Assembly (NCBI GenBank): GCA_045637525.1
Contig: JAZTZP010000087.1
Coordinates: forward strand, 1 to 24,826
Direction: 5' to 3'
From: JAZTZP01 sp045637525
GTDB taxonomy: Bacteria > Bacillota > Clostridia > UBA1381
DNA: 24,826 bases
The position numbers were made by a program, and so were the translations under genes. Below the pieces are notes generated by a model. The model worked only from the letters and a program-made list of their open reading frames with translations, ran no database searches and was not told the DNA's origin. Shown here piece by piece: positions 1-7,200 of the stretch (the stretch's first letter is position 1; every line of letters starts with the position of its first letter).

Positions 1-148
1 GAGATATTCCCTCGTCTCTGTGCATAAGTAAGGTCAGGACCTTGATCTCGCCGTGGGTATAGTCTTCTGCGCTTTTCTGGAATTTAAGGTTTGCGTTACT
101 GCAAAGGCAGTCTAAAAGTTCAAGTGCAAGTACATTATAATTGACCAT
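1..148 (-). CDS. MarR-like transcriptional regulator, N-terminal part, cut by window edge
   Basis: The minus strand reads open from an ATG at 148 to the window edge, giving 49 residues that begin MVNYNVLALELLDCL. A good ribosome binding site (GGAG, six bases before the ATG) precedes it. The segment YTHGEIKVLTLLMHRDEGIS resembles the first DNA-binding helices of MarR-family winged-helix regulators, where a (T/S)xGExxVL stretch is followed by an acidic turn and a short helix starting with (G/I)(V/I)S. The C-terminal recognition helix and wing lie outside the window, so the family call is tentative. The gene is divergent from uxaB, and a perfect 15-base palindrome lies between them (186-200), which fits an autoregulated repressor. 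Its ligand cannot be told. Confidence 0.5.
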   Translation of the reverse strand, partial: MVNYNVLALELLDCLCSNANLKFQKSAEDYTHGEIKVLTLLMHRDEGIS

Positions 149-185
149 GTTGATCTCCAATAAGCCTGTGTGGAATAATTAGAAA

Positions 186-200
186 GATAAACCGTTTATC
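186..200. promoter_or_regulatory. Candidate operator palindrome between marR-like gene and uxaB
   Basis: GATAAAC-C-GTTTATC is a perfect 7+1+7 palindrome in the divergent intergenic region, 38 bases upstream of the minus-strand ATG. Its size and symmetry fit a dimeric winged-helix regulator. A second hairpin-forming repeat (GGCGC/GCGCC, 223-242) follows. Which protein binds is not shown by the sequence. Confidence 0.4.
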
Positions 201-272
201 GGTGGTTACGCAAAAAAATAGTGGCGCAGGGGAAACAGCGCCGGAAAATGTAAAATTAACACAGATACAGAT

Positions 273-292
273 TATACTCTTAACAATGTTAA
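273..292 (+). promoter_or_regulatory. Putative uxaBA -10 box and overlapping palindrome
   Basis: TATACT at 273-278 is the best -10 candidate for uxaBA, but no good -35 lies 16-18 bases upstream, which suggests activator dependence. The 13-base palindrome TTAACA-A-TGTTAA at 280-292 covers the expected transcription start and could be an operator. This is inference from spacing only. Confidence 0.3.
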
Positions 293-316
293 AAATCAAC
301 GGAAGAAATGATAAAA

Positions 317-1576
317 ATGAAAGAAAAAATAATACAATTCGGTGAAGGTGGATTTTTACGCGGATTTGTTGACTGGATGATACAGATTGTTAATGAAAAT
401 ACCGATTTTAACGGTGGTGCTGTTGTAGTACAGCCGATTCGTGACGGGATGTGTGATTTGCTCTCAGCTCAGGACTGTAAATACACTCATATATGTCGCG
501 GAATAGAGGGTGTTGAAACAAAGAAAATAGATGTAATATCAAGGTGTGTAAAGCCGTATGATAACTTTAATGAATATCTTGAGCTTGCAAAAAATCCTGA
601 TTTCAGGTTTGTTGTTTCAAATACGACAGAGGCAGGAATAAGCTTTGTACCTGATGATAATCCGGACGACGAACCGCCGTCATCTTTCCCGGCAAAGGTT
701 ACGTTGCTGCTTAAAGAAAGATTTGAATCGGGTCTTGGCGGATTTGTATTTTTACCGTGTGAGCTTATAGACAAAAACGGAGAAAAATTAAAAGAGATTA
801 TTTTAAAATATGCAGAGCTCTGGAATTTTGGCGAAGCTTTTTGTGAGTGGGTAAAGACTGAAAATATTTTCTGTAATACTTTGGTTGACAGAATAAACAC
901 AGGCTATCCTAAAGATGAGGACATTGACTGCGATGATAAAATGTTAAACACATCCGAATATTTTCATCTCTGGGTAATAGAAGGGTATAACTCACTGTTT
1001 GATGAAATTCCTTTTGATAAATGCGGTCTTAATGTAATACTTACTGATAATCTTGAAATGTACAGAACAAGAAAGGTGCGTATTTTAAACGGTGCACACA
1101 CTTCACTTGTACCATTCGCGTTGCTTTCCGGATTTGATACCGTTAAGTCTTGTATTGATGACGCTAAAATGAATGAACATATAAGAAAATGCGTGTTTGA
1201 TGAAATAGTTCCGACTCTTGATTTACCAAAGGAAGAGCTTATTGCATACGCAAACAGCGTTGTGGAGCGTTTTGCAAATCCGTATATTAAGCATTACTTA
1301 TCATCAATTGCGCTTAACTCCGTAAGCAAGTTTAAGGTGAGAGTTTTGCCTTCAATTAAGGAGTATATAAATAGATTTGGAAAAGCTCCCGAAACGCTTG
1401 TATTCTCGTTTGCAAAGCTGATAGAGTTTTACAGAACGGATATGACAAACGATGATGAAAAGATTGTTGAGTTTATGAAAACTGCAAGCATTTCCGAAAT
1501 ACTTGCAAATACCGATTTATGGGATGAGGATTTGTCATATCTTGAGGAAGAGGTAAAAAAATATGCTGATAAATAA
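317..1576 (+). CDS. uxaB: Tagaturonate reductase (altronate oxidoreductase), mannitol dehydrogenase family
   Basis: This protein (419 residues) reduces D-tagaturonate to D-altronate with NADH in galacturonate catabolism in the cytoplasm. The N-terminus IIQFGEGGFLRGFVDW is the hallmark of the long-chain mannitol dehydrogenase family in its uronate branch. The catalytic signature RKVRILNGAHTSLVP supplies Lys253, Asn258 and His261 (K-x4-N-x2-H). An upstream ATG at 308 lies only two bases after the GGAAG site, so the ATG at 317 is the better start. At about 420 residues it is shorter than the roughly 480 of E. coli UxaB, but the N-terminal fold, catalytic block and C-terminal helical domain are all present. 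The end overlaps the next gene by 14 bases, and that gene is altronate dehydratase, the next enzyme of the pathway, which strengthens the call. The mannonate homologue UxuB is the main alternative. Confidence 0.9.
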   Translation: MKEKIIQFGEGGFLRGFVDWMIQIVNENTDFNGGAVVVQPIRDGMCDLLSAQDCKYTHICRGIEGVETKKIDVISRCVKPYDNFNEYLELAKNPDFRFVVSNTTEAGISFVPDDNPDDEPPSSFPAKVTLLLKERFESGLGGFVFLPCELIDKNGEKLKEIILKYAELWNFGEAFCEWVKTENIFCNTLVDRINTGYPKDEDIDCDDKMLNTSEYFHLWVIEGYNSLFDEIPFDKCGLNVILTDNLEMYRTRKVRILNGAHTSLVPFALLSGFDTVKSCIDDAKMNEHIRKCVFDEIVPTLDLPKEELIAYANSVVERFANPYIKHYLSSIALNSVSKFKVRVLPSIKEYINRFGKAPETLVFSFAKLIEFYRTDMTNDDEKIVEFMKTASISEILANTDLWDEDLSYLEEEVKKYADK

Positions 1577-2930
1577 GCTTGACAATGTTGAAGTGAACCT
1601 TGAAAACGGTCATAAATATGCAGTTTCGGATATAAAAAAAGGTGAAAACATAATAAAGTACGGTCAGCCGATAGGTCATGCTGAATACGATATAAAAAAA
1701 GGCGAACACGTGCATACTCATAACATTAAAACCAATCTCAGCGACAATATCGAGTACGCATTTAACCCGAAATATTATGAAATGCCAAGCCGTGAAGCTT
1801 CATATTTTATGGGATATGAACGGGAAAACGGAGATGTTGGAATAAGAAATGACATCTGGATTATAAACACTGTCGGATGCGTAAATAAAACGGCTCAGCG
1901 TATAGCGGAAAGGTCCGGGGCGAAGTATTTTCCGCATCCTTTCGGATGCTCTCAGCTTGGTGAGGACAGCGAGGTTACAAAGAGTATTTTAAAAGGTCTT
2001 GTAAATCATCCCAATGCCGGCGGTGTGCTTGTTTTGGGATTGGGTTGCGAGAATAATAACATAGATGAGTTTAAAAAGACTCTTGGCTCGTGGAATGAAA
2101 ACAGAGTTAAGTTTTTGAATGCTCAGGATGCTGAGGATGACATAGCTGAGGGCGTAAAGCTTATAGAAGAATTAAAGGTTTATGCAGTCGGATTTGAAAG
2201 AAAAAAGCTTCCTGTATCAAAATTGAAAATAGGCTTAAAATGTGGCGGAAGTGATGGTTACAGCGGAATTACGGCAAATCCGCTTGTCGGAAGATTTTCT
2301 GATATGTTAATATCAATGGGCGGAAGCTGTGTTCTTACCGAGGTTCCGGAAATGTTCGGAGCGGAGCATCTTTTAATGGAGAGATGCGTAAATAAAGAAA
2401 TTTTTGATAAAAATGTTGCGCTTATAAATAATTTTAAGGACTATTTCAGGCGTCATAATCAGGTGATATATGAAAATCCGTCTCCGGGTAACAAAGCGGG
2501 AGGTATAACAACCTTAGAGGAGAAGTCGTTGGGTTGTGTACAAAAGGGCGGTTTGTCGAAGGTAGTTGATGTAATAGATTACGGCGAAACAGTAACAAAA
2601 AACGGGCTAACATTACTAAACGGACCGGGAAATGATATAGTAGCCGTAACAAACCTTACAGCCGCAGGAGCGCACATTATATTGTTTACAACCGGAAGAG
2701 GTACTCCGATAGGTGCACCTGTTCCTACAATAAAAATTGCAACAAATAATGAGCTTGCAAAAAGAAAGCAAAACTGGATCGACTTTAACGCCGGTGAAGT
2801 GCTTTCGGGAAAAGACTGTACCGATGAGCTGTTTGGGCTTGTTATAGAAACGGCAAACGGAACAAAGACAAAGAATGAAATAAACGGATATGAGGAAATA
2901 TCAATATTTAAAGACGGAGTAGTGTTGTAA
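1563..2930 (+). CDS. uxaA: Altronate dehydratase
   Basis: This protein (455 residues) dehydrates D-altronate to 2-keto-3-deoxygluconate, using an iron-type metal centre in characterised members. Residues 1 to about 75 form the SAF domain, with the HVHTHN histidine cluster. After a linker, the main UxaA domain starts near YFMGYERENGDVGIRND, a strongly conserved family block, and continues with LVLGLGCENN and GLKCGGSDGYSGITANP. The GRGTPIGAPVPTIKIATN stretch near the C-terminus is also typical. Translation is probably coupled to uxaB: the genes overlap by 14 bases, and a GAGG site lies inside the end of uxaB. The product would enter the KDG kinase and aldolase steps, whose genes are not in the window. 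The stop codon forms part of a repeated inverted motif (2928-2959). Confidence 0.93.
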   Translation: MLINKLDNVEVNLENGHKYAVSDIKKGENIIKYGQPIGHAEYDIKKGEHVHTHNIKTNLSDNIEYAFNPKYYEMPSREASYFMGYERENGDVGIRNDIWIINTVGCVNKTAQRIAERSGAKYFPHPFGCSQLGEDSEVTKSILKGLVNHPNAGGVLVLGLGCENNNIDEFKKTLGSWNENRVKFLNAQDAEDDIAEGVKLIEELKVYAVGFERKKLPVSKLKIGLKCGGSDGYSGITANPLVGRFSDMLISMGGSCVLTEVPEMFGAEHLLMERCVNKEIFDKNVALINNFKDYFRRHNQVIYENPSPGNKAGGITTLEEKSLGCVQKGGLSKVVDVIDYGETVTKNGLTLLNGPGNDIVAVTNLTAAGAHIILFTTGRGTPIGAPVPTIKIATNNELAKRKQNWIDFNAGEVLSGKDCTDELFGLVIETANGTKTKNEINGYEEISIFKDGVVL

Positions 2931-2959
2931 ATTATAGTTTATCACCGATAAACTATAAT
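2928..2959. repeat. Short palindrome made of two MITE-type ends
   Basis: ATTATAGTTTATC at 2931-2943 and its exact inverse at 2947-2959 enclose only three bases. With the uxaA stop codon, the left side reads TAAATTATAGTTTA, identical to the end of the element at 16562-16835 and to the motif at 24600-24613. It may be a collapsed remnant of the same element family, now possibly acting as the uxaA terminator hairpin. Confidence 0.5.
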
Positions 2960-2960
2960 C

Positions 2961-3000
2961 ATAAATGGCAGAGTATTAAAAGTAATAAACTGCCATTTAT
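2961..3000. terminator. Hairpin between convergent uxaA and araC genes
   Basis: ATAAATGGCAG (2961-2971) pairs exactly with CTGCCATTTAT (2990-3000) around an 18-base loop. The hairpin sits between genes ending head to head, and overlaps the stop codon of the minus-strand regulator. It could terminate transcription from either side, but there is no long T tract. Confidence 0.45.
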
Positions 3001-3803
3001 TTAAAACCGTTTCGGAACTTCATGGGTGAATAACCGTGAAATTTTTTGAATTTTTGTGAGAAGTAGTTGCTGTCGTTAAAACCACAGGCGTATGCAACTT
3101 CTGATATTGATATATTACGGCTGTGCTGCAGCATATATTCTGCCTGGCGGAGCCTTATGATTGTCACATACTCCGAAAAGCCGAAGCCGGTTTCTTTTTT
3201 AAATGTTCTTGAAAGGTGCTCGGGGCTTATGGAGTATTGTTTTGCGGTTTCTGATAAAGAAATATCCGAAGCATATTTTTTTTGTATACTTCTTATGATT
3301 TCCTCTATATATACGGAGCTTTTATCATGTTCCGAATAATTGTTTTTGTTGCGTGCCAGCAGAAAAAACAGCATATGAGTGTAACAGCGGTAAGCATCGT
3401 TTGAAAATTCATCGGGGGTTTTAAACTCTGCTTCAATTTTTTTGAAGATTTCACGTATTTCGTTGGTTACAGCCGGATTTCTGTAAATATATATGATCGA
3501 CGGCATCGCCGGTGCTATTGATGCCGGAATAAATCTTCCGGAGCAGTTTATAAGATGTCTCGAATGCGGCTCGTCATTATACATTGTGTTATGAATTACA
3601 CCTTCAGGAATGAGAACGACATCTCCTTCGGTGACTTTATATGATTTGTTATCTATAAAATAGTCGCAGCTCCCTTTTTCAAGAAAATATATTTCAAACA
3701 GATTATGATAGTGCAGTATAACATGGTCACTCATACTGTATCCATGATTTGAGTCATATGAATAAATAAATTTTTTTGTATCATCAAATTTTTTGTAGTC
3801 CAT
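2997..3803 (-). CDS. AraC family transcriptional regulator with cupin sensor domain
   Basis: This is a one-component sugar-responsive regulator of 268 residues. Residues 25 to about 100 form an AraC-type cupin (ILHYHNLFEIYFLEKGSCDY, then VTEGDVVLIPEGVIHN). The last 100 residues hold two helix-turn-helix motifs, seen as ISLSETAKQYSISPEHLSRTFKKETG and ISISEVAYACGFNDSNYFSQKFKKFHG, ending in the usual YSPMKFR. The ATG has an AGGAAGTG binding site. It lies convergent to uxaBA, so a role in uronate control is plausible but not proven. It follows the recombinase gene by only 17 bases on the same strand and may be transcribed with it. Confidence 0.93.
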   Translation of the reverse strand: MDYKKFDDTKKFIYSYDSNHGYSMSDHVILHYHNLFEIYFLEKGSCDYFIDNKSYKVTEGDVVLIPEGVIHNTMYNDEPHSRHLINCSGRFIPASIAPAMPSIIYIYRNPAVTNEIREIFKKIEAEFKTPDEFSNDAYRCYTHMLFFLLARNKNNYSEHDKSSVYIEEIIRSIQKKYASDISLSETAKQYSISPEHLSRTFKKETGFGFSEYVTIIRLRQAEYMLQHSRNISISEVAYACGFNDSNYFSQKFKKFHGYSPMKFRNGFK

Positions 3804-3820
3804 CTTTTAATCACTTCCTG

Positions 3821-4876
3821 TTATGTTGCATCTGCTCCTGTGATATTAATGTTTCTCATAACATCACGGCGTGCCTGTGAATTGTACTGAGCATAGAACT
3901 TATGAGTAACTTCTATATTTTTATGGCCCATAAGCTCGGCAACCATTTTTATATCAACGCCGTCTTCTAAAAGCCGACAGGCGAATGTACGCCTGAGAGC
4001 ATGTGGCCGGGATTTGTCGGAGTCGGTTATTCCGGCTAAGAGACAGTATTTTTTTAACATTTTTTCGACCGATGAAACAGTCATACGCTTGCCCTGGCGA
4101 CTTATGAAAAATGCGTTTTTCTCTTTGACATTATCCATTGCATTTCGCTCTTCGGCATATTTTAAAAGCTCATTTTCTACCTGAGGCGGCATGAATATTT
4201 CCTGTTCGTCACCGCCTTTTCTTGTTACAATAAATGAAGAGGTTTCAAAACATACATCTTTCATATCGAGGTTTACAAGCTCGCTTACACGCACTCCTGT
4301 TCCGAGATATGTGATGAAAATTGCTATATCACGCTGTTTGCGGGCTGTGTATTCGCTTAAATTCCGACCTTCTAAAAACTGTTCACCGTTATATATTACA
4401 TTTACAAGACGCATTGATTCTTGCGTAGTAAGCGGCTTTTTTATTTTCTGGGTAAGCCGGTTCATATCAACTTTATCCGTTATATTCTGGCTTATTCTGT
4501 CGGTTTTATAGAGGTAAACGAAAAGGCCGCGCACGGATGAAAGTTTTCTGTTTATTCCGTAAGAAGAATTTCGTCTTATGCGTTTTACTGTTTTGCCGTC
4601 GGCGCCTGTGTATTCCGATTCGTATTCCTTTAGATAGGACTTAAAGCGTATTAAATCCTCGGCTCTTATTTCGTTCATATGCTCCGTTGTAAAATCTTCG
4701 TTTTTCTCAATATTCTTAAACCTGAATTTTCTTAAATAATCGAAAAATATTTTTATATCAAGGCTGTAACCCGTCTGAGTATTTAAGCTTTCACCGCTGT
4801 AATACATTTCAATATATTCAAAAACAAAGTCGGGAAGTGAAGATAAAAAATCCTGAAGATATGTATATTTACTCAT
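3821..4876 (-). CDS. Tyrosine recombinase, XerS-like
   Basis: This is a site-specific recombinase of 351 residues. The N-terminal SAM-like core-binding domain spans about residues 10-140 and includes LNTQTGYSLDIKIFFDYLRK. The catalytic domain (about 150-345) has all expected residues: Arg196 in LGTGVRVSEL, Lys220 in the beta-hairpin VTRKGG, His292 and Arg295 in PHALRRTF, His318 in LMGHKN and the nucleophile Tyr328 in HKFYAQY. The length and the long insertion between domains resemble XerS of streptococci more than the roughly 300-residue XerC/XerD. A housekeeping chromosome-dimer role is therefore possible, and a mobile-element integrase is the alternative. It is divergent from a run of small membrane-protein genes that share intergenic repeats, which makes the second option worth testing. 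Promoter at 4910-4938. Confidence 0.9.
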   Translation of the reverse strand: MSKYTYLQDFLSSLPDFVFEYIEMYYSGESLNTQTGYSLDIKIFFDYLRKFRFKNIEKNEDFTTEHMNEIRAEDLIRFKSYLKEYESEYTGADGKTVKRIRRNSSYGINRKLSSVRGLFVYLYKTDRISQNITDKVDMNRLTQKIKKPLTTQESMRLVNVIYNGEQFLEGRNLSEYTARKQRDIAIFITYLGTGVRVSELVNLDMKDVCFETSSFIVTRKGGDEQEIFMPPQVENELLKYAEERNAMDNVKEKNAFFISRQGKRMTVSSVEKMLKKYCLLAGITDSDKSRPHALRRTFACRLLEDGVDIKMVAELMGHKNIEVTHKFYAQYNSQARRDVMRNINITGADAT

Positions 4877-4905
4877 TTAAGATACTCCGTTTCTTATGGT
4901 CTTTT

Positions 4906-4972
4906 AGATATTGTATCATATAACATGCGATTTTGCAATAGAAAACAGTGTTAATTTTTTTTTACAATATCT
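4906..4972 (-). promoter_or_regulatory. Recombinase promoter with flanking inverted repeat
   Basis: On the minus strand, TTGCAA (4933-4938), a 17-base spacer and TACAAT (4910-4915) form a good sigma-A promoter for the recombinase. AGATATTGTA at 4906-4915, covering the -10, recurs in exact inverse at 4963-4972, 47 bases away. This paired 10-base repeat may bind a regulator or the recombinase itself. Confidence 0.65.
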
Positions 4973-4980
4973 GAAAAAGG

Positions 4981-5009
4981 TTGAAAATGGTGGTTTTGTG
5001 TGCTATAAT
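4981..5009 (+). promoter_or_regulatory. Promoter driving the small membrane-protein genes
   Basis: TTGAAA (4981-4986), a 17-base spacer and a consensus TATAAT (5004-5009) point rightward, away from the recombinase. The first gene starts at 5139, leaving a leader of about 120 bases. Confidence 0.75.
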
Positions 5010-5020
5010 TGTTGCATACA

Positions 5021-5108
5021 GAATTTTATTTTATAAAATTCTTAAGAGCTGCGCTCTTGTTCTCTGATTGAAGCAAGATATGCACAGAGTAAATCAGATT
5101 TTATAAAC
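5021..5108 (+). other. Structured leader with consecutive hairpins
   Basis: Downstream of the promoter, GAATTTTA/TAAAATTC (5021-5041) and AAGAGC/GCTCTT (5044-5058) can each fold with short loops. TCTGATT near 5062 is matched by AATCAGA near 5092. No known riboswitch family was recognised. It could be an attenuator, an RNA-stability leader or a recombination site. Confidence 0.35.
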
Positions 5109-5138
5109 AAATTCGAGTTTGCGAGAGAGGTGTTTCGG

Positions 5139-5366
5139 TTGAAGAAGATTACTGGTTTACTTATAATTATTGGGATAATTATTTTTATTGTCGGTTTATA
5201 TTCGATGTTTATCAAAGCCGGATTACCTTATCAAGATCCAACCCCTGAAATGGTGAAAAGATGGATGTTTTATTATAATTTTGGGAAAGTGTCTGTCTTT
5301 GTCGGTCCGGGAACAAGCTTGTTAGGTATTGTGTTAAGAATTGTATACAGCGTTTTGAGAAAATAA
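5139..5366 (+). CDS. Small two-helix membrane protein, function unknown
   Basis: The reading frame is open from a GTG at 5130. That GTG overlaps the AGAGAGG binding site, so the TTG at 5139, eight bases after the site, is the better start and gives 75 residues beginning MKKITGLLIIIG. There is one strong N-terminal membrane helix (about 4-24), a short loop containing GLPYQDPTPEMVKRW, and a second hydrophobic segment (about 47-68) ending in basic residues. No enzyme motif is visible. It is the first gene after the 4981-5009 promoter, and I do not recognise the family. Confidence 0.6.
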   Translation: MKKITGLLIIIGIIIFIVGLYSMFIKAGLPYQDPTPEMVKRWMFYYNFGKVSVFVGPGTSLLGIVLRIVYSVLRK

Positions 5367-5435
5367 CTGCATCTGAATTGTTCAGTATTTGTAAATGGGA
5401 TGATGTCGGATTTTGCAGAAAGAAGGAATGAAAAT

Positions 5436-5786
5436 ATGTGGGTATTAATACCGGCTTTAACAATTTTAAATTTGATTTGTGTGTATAAGAATAAATTACT
5501 TTTATCAAAGGTTACTGTTGTTTTAACAGCAATTCTTTATGTTGTTTTAGCTTGGCACAATATTCTGAATATAATTATTATGACAAAAAGCGGATTTGTT
5601 GGTATGTATGTTTTGTTATGGGATATAGTTGATGTGGTGCTGTTGATATTATTGTGTATCTCGGTTTTCAGGAAATGCAGAAAAGTATCTTTGTGGTTGT
5701 TGTGGTTTATGATTTTTGTTTTGGTTTTAGGTAATTGGAATGCATGGGTGACTTACATATTTTATTTGAAAAGTCTGTTGAATTAA
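5436..5786 (+). CDS. Small polytopic membrane protein, function unknown
   Basis: Starting at the ATG at 5436, eight bases after GAAGGA, gives 116 residues beginning MWVLIPALTILNLICVYKN. In-frame ATGs at 5400 and 5403 lack a binding site. Four hydrophobic segments are likely (about 2-17, 22-40, 50-72 and 82-105), with a basic turn FRKCRKVS before the last. No motif links it to a known transporter. The gene stops nine bases before the first copy of the intergenic repeat at 5796, and it is probably co-transcribed with its neighbours. Confidence 0.55.
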   Translation: MWVLIPALTILNLICVYKNKLLLSKVTVVLTAILYVVLAWHNILNIIIMTKSGFVGMYVLLWDIVDVVLLILLCISVFRKCRKVSLWLLWFMIFVLVLGNWNAWVTYIFYLKSLLN

Positions 5787-5795
5787 CCTTTGTTT

Positions 5796-5827
5796 CTTAT
5801 AGTAAAGAGTGTCGAATTTTGGTGAAA
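5796..5827 (+). repeat. Intergenic repeat, copy 1
   Basis: TTATAGTAAAGAGTGTCGAA and the following bases to GGTGAAA lie immediately before the ribosome binding site of the 5840 gene. The 30-base core differs from copy 2 (6584-6617) at two positions. Confidence 0.75.
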
Positions 5828-5839
5828 GGAGTATTGCAA

Positions 5840-6520
5840 ATGAAGAAAATATTTAAGATAGTTGCAGTTGTTTTATCAATATTGTTATTTTTACAATTAG
5901 TGATTTTTTTGACAGCGAGGTATGGTTGGAAAATCTTTGGTTTTGATATGTGTGAAAGCCCGGATGTTTTGTATGTTGAAACGGTTTATGTTACAGATAA
6001 AACGGTGCATATAGTTGGCAATACATCAAGTAGCGCAACTTCATATATTGGATATACATACGAAATAAAAGACAATACCCTTTATTTAGGCATAAAACAA
6101 AATTTGTTATTTGGTTTTGACAACAGAAATGGCGGCTATTCCTTTGTAATTGAAGATGATTTTGAAAAAATAGAATCTGTCTGTCTTGTAAGTAAGAAAG
6201 AAGAAAAATGTATCTGGTCTGTTCAAAAAGATAAAATGTATATGGAGAAAATCAAAAAAGTCAGACTGTATGAAACTGTTTCTGTTTCTAACGAATTCGA
6301 TTATAAAGAACAAATGAAAAATGCAGAGTTTGTATATGCAGATGCAGAGTTGTTAAATAGAATACAACACCCAACATTTTCAGATGAATTATATCTATCA
6401 AAAGGCGCAGGATATTTAGGTGTTGCTGAGTTGGATAGTGGAGAAGAACTGCATTTGGAATTTGAACGCCATTATAACTATTATGATATCATTGGTGAGT
6501 TCGGACATTATGACTACTAA
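5840..6520 (+). CDS. Membrane-anchored exported protein, function unknown
   Basis: The frame is open from 5735, but the ATG at 5840 has a GAAAGGAG site eight bases upstream and begins a typical export signal (MKKIFKIVAVVLSILLFLQL), so I start there: 226 residues. Residues 7-27 form an uncleaved anchor or signal sequence with no lipobox. The rest looks like an extracellular beta-rich domain, with alternating strands such as YTYEIKDNTLYLGIKQNLLF followed by GGYSFVIEDDFEKIESVCLV. The C-terminus is rich in acidic and aromatic residues. I do not recognise the family. Related small anchored proteins in Firmicutes are usually uncharacterised, so no function is proposed. Confidence 0.65.
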   Translation: MKKIFKIVAVVLSILLFLQLVIFLTARYGWKIFGFDMCESPDVLYVETVYVTDKTVHIVGNTSSSATSYIGYTYEIKDNTLYLGIKQNLLFGFDNRNGGYSFVIEDDFEKIESVCLVSKKEEKCIWSVQKDKMYMEKIKKVRLYETVSVSNEFDYKEQMKNAEFVYADAELLNRIQHPTFSDELYLSKGAGYLGVAELDSGEELHLEFERHYNYYDIIGEFGHYDY

Positions 6521-6528
6521 AAGAGACG

Positions 6529-6552
6529 CATCTAAACTTTACATCTCGCAAT
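6529..6552 (+). repeat. Post-gene repeat block, copy 1
   Basis: CATCTAAAC followed by TTTACATCTCGCAAT just after the 5840-6520 gene is repeated with three mismatches at 7152-7175, just after the next gene. The two genes are not alike in sequence. Confidence 0.6.
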
Positions 6553-6583
6553 CGCTAAATCGATTGACATCTGGAGTATACAG

Positions 6584-6617
6584 TCTTTATAGTAAAGAGT
6601 GTAGAATATTGGTGAAA
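6584..6617 (+). repeat. Intergenic repeat, copy 2
   Basis: TTTATAGTAAAGAGTGTAGA and the bases to GGTGAAA sit directly before the AGGAG site of the 6630 gene. Copy 1 matches with two differences over 30 bases. Copy 3 (7174-7200) matches exactly over AAAGAGTGTAGAATATTG. Confidence 0.75.
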
Positions 6618-6629
6618 TAGGAGAAAATT

Positions 6630-7106
6630 ATGAAAAAGATTATTGTTTTAATAATTACCGGTGTGATTTGTGTTACAGCAGTTGGCATTACAGCCTATAA
6701 GTTGGGGATAAAAAATGCTCCTGTGATAATTGAAAAGAAAATTGCAGATGATACACTTATGGGAGAATCAATTGATAAAACAGATTATCCTTTGATTGAT
6801 ATAGTATTTAATGATGGCAATGAATATGCAGTTCTTATTGTTAATGGTATATATAGTGACAAAAGAACTTATATGTTATGTCGTGATGGAAAGGATTTGC
6901 AGTTTGACAAGGAGTATTTATCTATACTTACATATCCTGCAGGAAGAGGAACAACAGGAAATGGGAGTGTTGTAGTTTACCGAAACGGAGAAGAAATAAG
7001 AAACATAGAGTTTTTTGAAATCTTTTTTAAAAACGATGAACTCAGAAACAAGTTTGAAAAAATTTCTGAAAAAGAATTTGAGAAATTCATAAAGAATATT
7101 AAATGA
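6630..7106 (+). CDS. Membrane-anchored exported protein, function unknown
   Basis: This gene encodes 158 residues from an ATG six bases after AGGAG. Residues 4-24 (IIVLIITGVICVTAVGITAY) form a single anchor or signal helix. The outer domain carries short strands such as IDIVFNDGNEYAVLIVNG, a glycine-rich AGRGTTGNGSVVVYRNGEEI segment and a lysine- and glutamate-rich helical tail (FEKISEKEFEKFIKNIK). The sequence shows no clear similarity to the protein encoded just before it, although both genes are framed by near-identical noncoding blocks. No known family was recognised. Confidence 0.65.
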   Translation: MKKIIVLIITGVICVTAVGITAYKLGIKNAPVIIEKKIADDTLMGESIDKTDYPLIDIVFNDGNEYAVLIVNGIYSDKRTYMLCRDGKDLQFDKEYLSILTYPAGRGTTGNGSVVVYRNGEEIRNIEFFEIFFKNDELRNKFEKISEKEFEKFIKNIK

Positions 7107-7151
7107 TTTTGGGATCCTGACTTGACATGAACTACTACTGAAAACGGTTTA

Positions 7152-7200
7152 CATCTAAACATTATATGTCGCAATATAAAGAGTGTAGAATATTGTTAAA
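7152..7200 (+). repeat. Post-gene block copy 2 joined to intergenic repeat copy 3
   Basis: CATCTAAAC to GTCGCAAT (7152-7175) runs straight into ATATAAAGAGTGTAGAATATTG (7174-7195). Compared with 6529-6617, about 30 intervening bases are missing. The copy after GTAGAATATTG has decayed to TTAAAA, and no gene starts directly behind it. Confidence 0.6.

Noticed and set aside
487..900. Open minus-strand frame of 137 codons inside uxaB
   Set aside because: It lies entirely within a gene with clear family motifs, has no binding site and encodes a low-complexity Ser/Phe-rich product.
3821..4876. Prophage or ICE integrase
   Set aside because: No tRNA attachment site, phage or conjugation genes lie nearby, and the length and domain spacing fit XerS. 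It is left open only as an alternative.
6420..6620. Short frame running through the second intergenic repeat
   Set aside because: It mostly overlaps the 5840-6520 gene in another frame and ends in the repeat, so it is not a gene.
5021..7200. A true integron with attC sites
   Set aside because: No paired RYYYAAC and GTTRRRY cores were found at the repeats, and the recombinase shows no IntI-specific insert. Only the looser cassette idea is kept.
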